A program made the position numbers and the translations under genes. The notes under the pieces were generated by a model. That model saw nothing but the letters and a program-made list of their open reading frames with translations. It made no database searches and was not told the origin of the DNA. Positions 55,697 to 62,275 of a stretch of DNA of 64,000 bases are shown here, piece by piece (within the stretch, counting starts at the first letter, position 1; the number at the start of each line of letters is the position of its first letter). The DNA comes from Pelosinus sp. UFO1. GTDB lineage: Bacteria; Bacillota; Negativicutes; DSM-13327. The DNA is taken from positions 672,001 through 736,000 of the forward strand of contig NZ_CP008852.1 in NCBI RefSeq assembly GCF_000725345.1. Reading direction: 5' to 3'.

Positions 55697-56773
55697 ATGG
55701 GTAAGAAAAAGTATCTAGCAGTTGCGTTAGGGTTACTTTTCTGCGTCGGACTGGCTGGCTGTGGAGAAAATTCTAAGAAAGCTGATGCTCCGAAGGCATC
55801 AGCACAAAAGGTTGTTACAACAACGGACGTAGCGACACAGGGCCAAAAGAAGGACTGGAAAATTGCAGTTGTTGTAAAAGACTCTTCAAATGGATGGTTT
55901 GCCCGTATGGAGCAAGGTGTTAAACAGTATGCTGCTGATACTGGCATCAATGCTTACCAGAAAGGTCCTGCTTCGACGGATGCCGCACAACAGGTTCAGG
56001 TTATTCAGGATGTTATCAATCAGGGAATCAATGCGCTTTGTGTTGTACCAGTTGATCCGGCAGCTTGCGATCCTGTATTGAAAGAAGCCCGGGATAAGGG
56101 GATTGTTGTTATCACGCATGAGGGATCAAGTTGTAAAAATGTAGATTACGATTTAGAGGCTTTCAATAATGCTGGATATGGTGCTTTCATTATGGATAAG
56201 CTTCAGGAATCTATGGGCGGGAAAGGTGTTTATACTACAATGGTTGCTCATCTTACTAACGCTTCACAGAACGAATGGGCAAATGGCGCCGTTGCGCAGC
56301 AGCAGTCGAAGTATTCGGGGCTGCAATTGCTTGATAATCCAAAGCGTGTAGAATCGCAAAATAATTCGGAAAAAGCGTATCAGGTTGCTAAGGAAGTCTT
56401 GAAATCACATCCAGAGGTTAAGGGATTTGTAGGTACCTCCTCTATGGATACACCGGGGATTGCTCGTGCAATCAATGAACTTGGTCTAAAAGGAAAAGCT
56501 TTCGTTGTTGGTACCGGTATGCCGAATGAATGTCGCTCTCTTGTTAAAGATGGATCGCTTTCATATATTACGCTTTGGGATCCGGCAGAAGCTGGCTATG
56601 CAATGTGCGTTATGGCTCGTCAAATCCTCGAGGGCAAAAAAATCACTGATGGTACCGACCTTGGCTTAAAATCTTACAGCAAACTTATCCAGAGCAAGGA
56701 TAACCCAACGCTTTTCATGGGTGCAGGCTGGATTGCTATTAATAAGGAAAACGTAGACAACTACAATTTCTAA
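55697..56773 (+). CDS. sugar ABC transporter substrate-binding lipoprotein
   Basis: 358 residues. Lipobox L19-A20-G21-C22. Periplasmic-binding type 1 fold (KDWKIAVVVKDSSNGWF; VQVIQDVINQGINALCVVPV; KGFVGTSSMDTPGIARAINE; YITLWDPAEAGYAM). By eye it is closer to the LsrB/RhaS type than to RbsB, but I could not align it formally. ATG after AAGGAGG. Probably translated in excess: a hairpin follows before the ATPase gene. Confidence 0.9.
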   Translation: MGKKKYLAVALGLLFCVGLAGCGENSKKADAPKASAQKVVTTTDVATQGQKKDWKIAVVVKDSSNGWFARMEQGVKQYAADTGINAYQKGPASTDAAQQVQVIQDVINQGINALCVVPVDPAACDPVLKEARDKGIVVITHEGSSCKNVDYDLEAFNNAGYGAFIMDKLQESMGGKGVYTTMVAHLTNASQNEWANGAVAQQQSKYSGLQLLDNPKRVESQNNSEKAYQVAKEVLKSHPEVKGFVGTSSMDTPGIARAINELGLKGKAFVVGTGMPNECRSLVKDGSLSYITLWDPAEAGYAMCVMARQILEGKKITDGTDLGLKSYSKLIQSKDNPTLFMGAGWIAINKENVDNYNF

Positions 56774-56783
56774 GGGGTGTTTA

Positions 56784-56824
56784 GGCAAAAGCGATGCAGC
56801 ATTGGATGCCGCATCACTTTTGCC
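56784..56824 (+). other. intercistronic hairpin between binding protein and ATPase genes
   Basis: GGCAAAAGCGATGCAGCAT pairs with ATGCCGCATCACTTTTGCC (two mismatches in 19). Followed by GATACATAG, no T-tract. Such hairpins often protect the binding-protein mRNA or cause partial termination. Confidence 0.65.
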
Positions 56825-56885
56825 GATACATAGTGACGCCATAACAAAGGCGACATGTATTGTGTAGAAGCAAGGGGGGAGAAGT

Positions 56886-58370
56886 GTGTCAGATTATATT
56901 ATAAAAGCAACAAATATTAAAAAATATTTTGGTGGTGTCAAGGCACTTGATGGCGTAAATCTTGAGATAAAAAAGGGCGAAATTCACTGCCTGGCAGGCG
57001 AGAATGGTTGTGGCAAATCGACAATTATCAATATCATTTCAGGCTTCTATACACCGGATTCAGGGACCATTGAAATCAATGGCATAAAATATGAAAAAAT
57101 GAACCCCAAACAAGCGATAGCGAATGGTATACAGGTTATTTACCAGGATCTATCTTTATTTCCAAATCTGACGGTCATGGAAAACCTTGCAATCAATATG
57201 GAAGTCGCAGCGAGTAGAAAGTTTGTGAGTAAAGCACGTATGCGTAAAATTGCGGAAGAAGCTGTAGCCAAAATCGGTTTTGAAATCGATTTAGATGAAA
57301 CTGTGGAAAATCTTACAGTAGGTATGCGTCAAATGATTGCCATTAGCCGCGCTTTGTTAAATGATGCGAAGCTCATCATTATGGATGAGCCAACAACGGC
57401 TATAACGAAGCGGGAAGTCAAGGCATTATTTAAAATCATTCAACAGTTACAGGTGAAAGGTATAGCGGTGCTTTTTGTTTCACATAAGCTGGATGAGGTA
57501 TTCGAGATTGCTGAACGATTTACGATTTTCCGCAGTGGAAAAAATGTTGCTGAGGGAAATACGAAAGAGCTTGGTCAGAATAAGTTTACATATCATATGA
57601 CGGGGCGTGAAATAGTTTCATCGCGGTATGAATATACGAGAGAAAATGCGCCAACAGTGCTAGAAGTCAAGAATCTTTCCCTGAAAAACGGATTTAAGGA
57701 TGTTAGTTTTTGCCTCAAACAAGGTGAAATTATCGGCATAACAGGTCTCTTAGGATCAGGTCGTACAGAATTAGCAGAGACTTTATTTGGTTATCACGAG
57801 GCAGATTCAGGAGAAATTTTGATTGAGGGAAAACCGGTGGAAATCCGTTCAATAAAGAAGGGCATTGAAAATGGTATAGGCTATCTGCCTGCGGATCGTG
57901 TTACGGAAGGCCTCTTCTTATCGCAACCGATTGCAGACAATATTTCCATTGAAAAATGGCATGATTATGCGAATTGCTTAGGTAAAATTAATCGTAGGTC
58001 GGTTGAGGAGATGACAAGGCATTGGGCTAAAGAATTGTCTATTACCCTTCACAACATTGAAGACCCTGTGGGGACACTTTCAGGCGGTAATCAACAAAAA
58101 TGTATTTTAGCAAAGTGGCTGGCACTGGATCTTAAGGTATTAATCTTGAATGGACCGACAGTTGGTGTAGATATCGGTGCTAAATTTGATATTTATGAGT
58201 TGGTAAAACGCTTAGCCAAACAAGGACTTACGGTTATTATTATCTCCGATGATTTGCCGGAGGTGCTCACGAACTGTAATCGTGTTATGGTTATGCAGTC
58301 AGGCCGACTAGTTGAAATTCTCTCGACACAGGGCCTCGAGGAGAGCTGCCTTGCCGAGCTGGCAAATTAG
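56886..58370 (+). CDS. sugar ABC transporter ATPase, tandem domains (CUT2)
   Basis: 494 residues with two fused ATPase domains. First: Walker A GENGCGKST (38-46), signature LTVGMRQM, Walker B LIIMDEPTTAI. Second: degenerate Walker A GLLGSGRTE, signature LSGGNQQK, and LILNGPTVGVD where Glu is replaced, as is usual for the weak CUT2 site. GTG start after GGGGGGAG. Partner of the two permeases downstream. Confidence 0.95.
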   Translation: MSDYIIKATNIKKYFGGVKALDGVNLEIKKGEIHCLAGENGCGKSTIINIISGFYTPDSGTIEINGIKYEKMNPKQAIANGIQVIYQDLSLFPNLTVMENLAINMEVAASRKFVSKARMRKIAEEAVAKIGFEIDLDETVENLTVGMRQMIAISRALLNDAKLIIMDEPTTAITKREVKALFKIIQQLQVKGIAVLFVSHKLDEVFEIAERFTIFRSGKNVAEGNTKELGQNKFTYHMTGREIVSSRYEYTRENAPTVLEVKNLSLKNGFKDVSFCLKQGEIIGITGLLGSGRTELAETLFGYHEADSGEILIEGKPVEIRSIKKGIENGIGYLPADRVTEGLFLSQPIADNISIEKWHDYANCLGKINRRSVEEMTRHWAKELSITLHNIEDPVGTLSGGNQQKCILAKWLALDLKVLILNGPTVGVDIGAKFDIYELVKRLAKQGLTVIIISDDLPEVLTNCNRVMVMQSGRLVEILSTQGLEESCLAELAN

Positions 58371-58390
58371 AAGGATAGGAGGATTCATAT

Positions 58391-59431
58391 ATGAATTTGC
58401 AGAAAACGGTGAAGTCAACCGAATTTTATGTAGCATTGATCATCCTGCTCCTATGTATGGCCATTCAAGTAAAAAGTGGACAGTTTTTTACGGGTAATAA
58501 TCTGGTTGATGTTGTGCGGGCATTTTTGGTACCAGCGATGTTCTGTATCGGCGAAATGTTTATCATTATTACTGGTGGTGTAGATGTTTCATTTCCGGCC
58601 ATTGCTTCCCTGTCTATGTTTGTAGTTTGTTCACAGCTAGAAGACGTTGCCTCGAACCCACTGGTCTTTTTTGGGGTTGCGATGTTTATCGGATTGATGG
58701 TTGGTATACTCAATGGTGTGATTATCGCGCGTTTTAAATTTCCAGCGCTTATCGTTACCCTTGGTACGAGCAGTATATGTTTCGGAATTATGCAGGGCGT
58801 GTTCAAATCGCGAGAATACCCACTTTGTGCGCCTCTTAAGGAACTTGGCGAGATGAAATTGTTTTCAGCGACAAATCCTGTTTCAGGACTGACTTCCAAT
58901 ATGCCAATCGGTTTTATTCTTATGATATTGCTTATTTTTTTGGGATGGTTTATTTTGAATAGAACGATGTTGGGACGTGGTATTTATGCGATCGGTGGCG
59001 ATGTGAAAGCGGCACAGAGAGCAGGTTTCAACGTTTTTGGCATTTTACTGTTCATTTATGCTTTTTCTGGCTGCATGGCAGGACTCATTGGTATATTGCG
59101 TTCGACGATGCTCCTTGCCGTACATCCAAATAATTTAGAAGGTATGGAAATGACAGTTATTGCTGCTTGTGTCCTTGGCGGTGTGCGGATGACAGGGGGC
59201 AAAGGCAGTGTGCTTGGTGCAATGCTTGGTATGGCACTCTTGACTATTGTAGATAATAGTCTCATTTTATTGGGCATTTCGACGGTTTGGCAGAAAGTGT
59301 TTACTGGTGCGATTATTATTATTGGTACTGCAGCTTCTGCAATCCAAGCGAAGCGTAACGAAAGAAAGCTTGCCATCAAGATGAGCGAAGGAGGAAACTG
59401 GTATGGATACAATCAGACATGCAATAAATAG
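58391..59431 (+). CDS. sugar ABC transporter permease 1
   Basis: 346-residue BPD_transp_2-type permease with about nine to ten hydrophobic segments; GGVDVSFPAIASL and YAIGGDVKAAQRAGFNV (coupling region) are typical of RbsC-like subunits. ATG after TAGGAGG. Its last 29 bases overlap permease 2. Confidence 0.93.
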   Translation: MNLQKTVKSTEFYVALIILLLCMAIQVKSGQFFTGNNLVDVVRAFLVPAMFCIGEMFIIITGGVDVSFPAIASLSMFVVCSQLEDVASNPLVFFGVAMFIGLMVGILNGVIIARFKFPALIVTLGTSSICFGIMQGVFKSREYPLCAPLKELGEMKLFSATNPVSGLTSNMPIGFILMILLIFLGWFILNRTMLGRGIYAIGGDVKAAQRAGFNVFGILLFIYAFSGCMAGLIGILRSTMLLAVHPNNLEGMEMTVIAACVLGGVRMTGGKGSVLGAMLGMALLTIVDNSLILLGISTVWQKVFTGAIIIIGTAASAIQAKRNERKLAIKMSEGGNWYGYNQTCNK

Positions 59432-60410
59432 AGATAAAAACTTGGCTCGACTCCTAGTTGTTTTCCTGATGGTGTTTATACTTTGTACAGCCCTTAAGGG
59501 ATCTATGTTCGTTAGTGTTTCAAATTTCCAGTCTATGGGCAAACAGTTTCCCGAGTTTGGCCTTCTGTCTATCGCTATGGCATTTACTTTGTTTACGGCG
59601 GGGATCGATCTTAGTGTTGTAGCAATTGCTAATCTTTGTGCCGTACTTATGGCAAAGTTTTTGTCAATTGTTATCGTGCCGGATATGAGCAGCAGTGCTG
59701 TATTTATGATGATTGCAGCGGCCTGTTTTATGGCACTGGCTGTTAGTATTCTTTGTGGTGCGTTCAATGGTTTTTTGATTGGGGTTGTTGGTATTACACC
59801 AATTTTGGCAACCTTGGGAACGCAGGCTCTTTATACAGGTTTTGCTATTGTCATGACAAATGGTAGTACACTCGGGGGATTGCCAAAGCAGTTGGCAGCT
59901 ACAATCAACGGCAGTGTAGCGGGCATACCCGTTCCGATTATTATCTTCTGTGTATTTGCGGCAATCTCTGCGTTTATTATGAGTAAGACTACTTTGGGGT
60001 ATAAGCTCCGTATGCTTGGTACAAGTGAAAAAGCCTCTACTTTTTCAGGGTTTGATAATGTACGCCTTTTTATTATTAACTATGTACTTAGTGCTGTGCT
60101 TAGTGCTGTTGCAGGGATTATTATGCTGGGACGATTCAATTCGGCTAAGGCGGATTATGGTGCATCTTATTTGATGGAGGCTATTCTTATTGCTGTTTTG
60201 GGCGGTGTAGATCCATATGGTGGAAAAGGTAATATAAGCGGTGTCGTTATGGCAACCCTAATTGTGCAAATGGTTAGCAGTTGGCTCAATATGTATGAGG
60301 ATATATCAAATTTTTATCGACAGATCATTTGGGGTGGACTACTGATTTTTGTCCTTATTTACAACTATATTGTCAATGAACGTGAAAAAAAACAAGCTAT
60401 GAAGGGGTGA
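59403..60410 (+). CDS. sugar ABC transporter permease 2
   Basis: 335-residue second permease: TAGIDLSVVAIANL, ILATLGTQALYTG, MLGTSEKASTFSGFD and AVLGGVDPYGGKG match the RbsC family. ATG within the end of permease 1, with GAAGGAGG in front. Two unlike permeases imply a heterodimer, as in LsrC/LsrD or RhaP/RhaQ type systems, unlike the single RbsC of ribose transporters. Confidence 0.93.
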   Translation: MDTIRHAINRDKNLARLLVVFLMVFILCTALKGSMFVSVSNFQSMGKQFPEFGLLSIAMAFTLFTAGIDLSVVAIANLCAVLMAKFLSIVIVPDMSSSAVFMMIAAACFMALAVSILCGAFNGFLIGVVGITPILATLGTQALYTGFAIVMTNGSTLGGLPKQLAATINGSVAGIPVPIIIFCVFAAISAFIMSKTTLGYKLRMLGTSEKASTFSGFDNVRLFIINYVLSAVLSAVAGIIMLGRFNSAKADYGASYLMEAILIAVLGGVDPYGGKGNISGVVMATLIVQMVSSWLNMYEDISNFYRQIIWGGLLIFVLIYNYIVNEREKKQAMKG

Positions 60411-60414
60411 TGGT

Positions 60415-61053
60415 ATGGATATTGCACAGATAATTGATCATACAATGCTAAAACCAGAAGCAACGCAAGAAACAGTTCGCCGTTATTGCGCCGAGGCACG
60501 TACTTATGGATTTGCGACCGTCTGCGTCAATAGTTGTCATGTGGCATTGGTTACCTCAGAACTGAAGGGTAGTGGAATTAAAACGTGCTGCGTTGTTGGT
60601 TTTCCATTGGGGGCGATGATTACTGAGGTCAAGGCTTTTGAGGCTGAAGCTGCTGTAAAAGCTGGAGCAGAGGAAGTCGATATGGTCATCAATATTGGCG
60701 GAATCAAAGATGGAAATATGGATCTCGTAACGGACGATATTCGTGCGGTTGTTGAAGCAGTTAAACCTGCTCTCGTCAAGGTCATCATAGAAACGTGTTT
60801 ACTCAGTGATGAGGAGAAGATTGCCGCCTGCGAAGCAGCCGTGCACGCTGGGGCAGCTTATGTTAAGACTTCAACTGGTTTTAGTACAGGTGGAGCAACG
60901 GTGGATGATGTCAAACTTATGCGCCAAACTGTTGGTAATCAGGCCAAGATTAAAGCTAGTGGTAGTATCCGCACCCATGAATTTGCCTGTCAGCTGGTTG
61001 AAGCCGGAGCTGACCGTATTGGTGCAGGCAATGGGGTTGTTTTACTGAAATAG
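60415..61053 (+). CDS. deoC: deoxyribose-phosphate aldolase family (DeoC)
   Basis: Class I aldolase normally splitting 2-deoxyribose-5-P into acetaldehyde and glyceraldehyde-3-P. Catalytic D89 in EEVDMVIN, Schiff-base K151 in YVKTSTGF, and K180 in KASGSIRT (usually KASGGIRT; one G is S). 212 residues, slightly shorter than many. ATG 4 bases behind permease 2 with GGGGTGATGG. Last gene of the sugar operon. Whether it acts on deoxyribose-P or a related phosphate is open. Confidence 0.92.
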   Translation: MDIAQIIDHTMLKPEATQETVRRYCAEARTYGFATVCVNSCHVALVTSELKGSGIKTCCVVGFPLGAMITEVKAFEAEAAVKAGAEEVDMVINIGGIKDGNMDLVTDDIRAVVEAVKPALVKVIIETCLLSDEEKIAACEAAVHAGAAYVKTSTGFSTGGATVDDVKLMRQTVGNQAKIKASGSIRTHEFACQLVEAGADRIGAGNGVVLLK

Positions 61054-61100
61054 TATTAAAGTTATTAAAATAGAAGAGCAAACTTTTCAGTCCATCGACT

Positions 61101-61139
61101 AAGAACTTCTGTTGGTATTTGCAGCAGAGGTTCTTTTTG
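61101..61139 (+). terminator. terminator after deoC
   Basis: AGAACTTCTGTTG pairs with CAGCAGAGGTTCT (two G-T wobbles), 7-nt loop, then TTTTGTT. Ends the sugar operon. Confidence 0.87.
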
Positions 61140-61143
61140 TTAT

Positions 61144-61185
61144 GTGTATGAATTAATAAAATATAGTTTCACCCTATATGCCTAA
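61144..61185 (+). pseudogene. broken copy of the 36-residue membrane peptide
   Basis: GTG TAT GAA TTA ATA AAA TAT encodes (M)YELIKY, identical in its first seven residues to the peptide gene at 45910, then SFTLYA and stop. Twenty consecutive bases (61146-61165) match 45909-45928. The rest of the gene is missing. Confidence 0.65.
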
Positions 61186-61212
61186 TATAGGGCGCGACGG
61201 AAGTAGACGGGG
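61185..61212. repeat. 28-bp GC-rich element, copy 3
   Basis: ATATAGGGCGCGACGGAAGT followed by AGACGGGG. Lies directly after the broken peptide frame and about 50 bp before a Fur-boxed promoter. The same relative order (peptide, element, glmS end) occurs around 46.1 kb. Confidence 0.8.
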
Positions 61213-61262
61213 GTTGGTGGCTTTGTGATATTAACTTTTAACAAAGTGCTTGATAATGATGC

Positions 61263-61291
61263 TTTACAGATAATCATTATCATCATATAAT
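61263..61291 (+). promoter_or_regulatory. sigma-A promoter with Fur-type box in the spacer
   Basis: TTTACA (61263-61268), 17 bp, TATAAT (61286-61291). The spacer begins with GATAATCATTATC (61269-61281), a perfect 6-1-6 inverted repeat matching the core of a Fur/PerR-type box, and GATAATGAT repeats just upstream. Binding here would block the promoter. Target: the 48-residue peptide at 61373. Confidence 0.75.
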
Positions 61292-61372
61292 AAAAGTAAT
61301 CAAACAAACACATTTAATCTCTGAGTAGGGATTTTAGATAAGAGAATTGATAATAAGAAAGGATTGATCATA

Positions 61373-61519
61373 ATGAAAACTTGTTACGGCGGATATTGCT
61401 ATGAACATAAAGAAGACAAAGAATTTAGTAGTGTTTTATCTTCACCGATGAAGCCATTTCTAGTTTCCTTGGCCATTGTACTTGCACTAGCTGTGGTGAC
61501 AAGATTTTTGCGTCTGTAA
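61373..61519 (+). CDS. 48-residue Cys-containing membrane peptide, iron-box promoter
   Basis: MKTCYGGYCYEHKEDKEFSS, then a single hydrophobic segment (FLVSLAIVLALAVV) and a basic end TRFLRL. Soluble N-terminal half with C4-x4-C9 and histidine, then one membrane helix. ATG with GAAAGGA 10 bases upstream, 80 nt behind a near-consensus promoter holding a Fur-type box. Its stop shares a base with the displaced glmS 3' end. No family recognised; a metal-linked role is suggested only by the box and the Cys/His content. Confidence 0.7.
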   Translation: MKTCYGGYCYEHKEDKEFSSVLSSPMKPFLVSLAIVLALAVVTRFLRL

Positions 61520-61578
61520 TTCGTGGTTGTGACGTTGATAAACCAAGGAATTTGGCGAGGTCAGTAACAGTAGAATAG
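61519..61578 (+). pseudogene. displaced copy of the last 20 codons of glmS (copy C)
   Basis: In frame IRGCDVDKPRNLARSVTVE then TAG; 54 of 60 bases equal to 45620-45679. Most differences are silent (AGA/AGG, AAC/AAT, GTA/GTT, ACT/ACA), with K to R and T to I. No preceding glmS body. The terminator copy follows. Confidence 0.86.
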
Positions 61579-61588
61579 GTAAATGAGT

Positions 61589-61629
61589 ACCGCCCCTATC
61601 CTCAAAATATTGAGGGTAGGGGCGGTTTG
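61589..61629 (+). terminator. glmS-type terminator, copy C (serves the 48-residue peptide)
   Basis: ACCGCCCCTATCCTCAA / TTGAGGGTAGGGGCGGT stem with an AATA loop; T-tract short (TTTGTT). In this place it ends the transcript of the small iron-box gene. Confidence 0.87.
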
Positions 61630-61683
61630 TTAGGGAAAAACTATTCTTTTTAGAAGAGATATTTTTTCTGTAAGGAGGAGAAG

Positions 61684-61742
61684 GGTCAATGTTATTAACG
61701 CTACGCCGTGATACTTAACCTTCGCTTATAATAACATTGACC
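61684..61742. repeat. inverted repeat in intergenic DNA
   Basis: GGTCAATGTTATT (61684-61696) and AATAACATTGACC (61730-61742), perfect 13-bp arms, 33-bp centre. A second inverted pair ATTTCATCAT/ATGATGAAAT follows (61771-61827). In 61630-62200 I see no convincing gene; these arms and the hairpin at 61982 are all it holds. Confidence 0.7.
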
Positions 61743-61981
61743 ATTTCGACTATTTAGGTAGACTCATCAAATTTCATCATAAGTTAGTCCAGCCCTGCCA
61801 ATGATTCTAGAAAATGAATGATGAAATCCTGGAAAGGAGATAAAATTAGTATTGTGGATGAGGCGCAGCCTTGTTCTTCATTGGTTAAGCTACTTATTCG
61901 TAGATAGTTACTGAATTTTAATATTGTATAGTACTTAAGATTAATCGGGGGGAATCGTATCATTGGTAATGGCGAAAAAAT

Positions 61982-62024
61982 AAGCCATTTCCAAATTGTA
62001 TTAATCTGGAAATGGCTTGTTTTT
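61982..62024 (+). terminator. orphan terminator-like hairpin
   Basis: AAGCCATTTCCA / TGGAAATGGCTT with a 13-nt loop followed by GTTTTTG. No recognisable gene precedes it; a short unannotated transcript or a lost gene is possible. Confidence 0.75.
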
Positions 62025-62197
62025 GTCAGTTAGAATGCATTGATGATTTGATCAGAATATAGCGAAACAATGCTTGCTGATATATTACACTCGCGTAAAG
62101 TACATCTCTTAAGGCGGTAATGGTTTTACAATTTTTTAAAGAAGGGGTTTATTAAAGCTTTTTTTCGGGCGATATTAGATAAAGATTAACTATTGAA

Positions 62198-62234
62198 TCG
62201 AAAAAATCTGCAGCAAGAAGCATGCTGCAGATTT
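62198..62234 (-). terminator. terminator of the GH18 gene
   Basis: Read on the minus strand: AAATCTGCAGCA / TGCTGCAGATTT stem with a 7-nt loop followed by TTTCGATT. About 40 bp behind the GH18 stop codon. Confidence 0.88.
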
Positions 62235-62275
62235 ATAAGGGAATTGTGAATTTCAGGCTTGAGTAAGTTTATGGT

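Noticed and set aside
59267-59767. 166-codon minus-strand frame over the permease genes
   Set aside because: Shadow of two overlapping permease genes with clear family motifs; no start signal.
45620-61630. Tn7-like transposon
   Set aside because: The glmS-end copies suggest use of this target, but no tnsABCDE, no terminal repeat set and no 5-bp duplication could be seen. I report scars, not a transposon.
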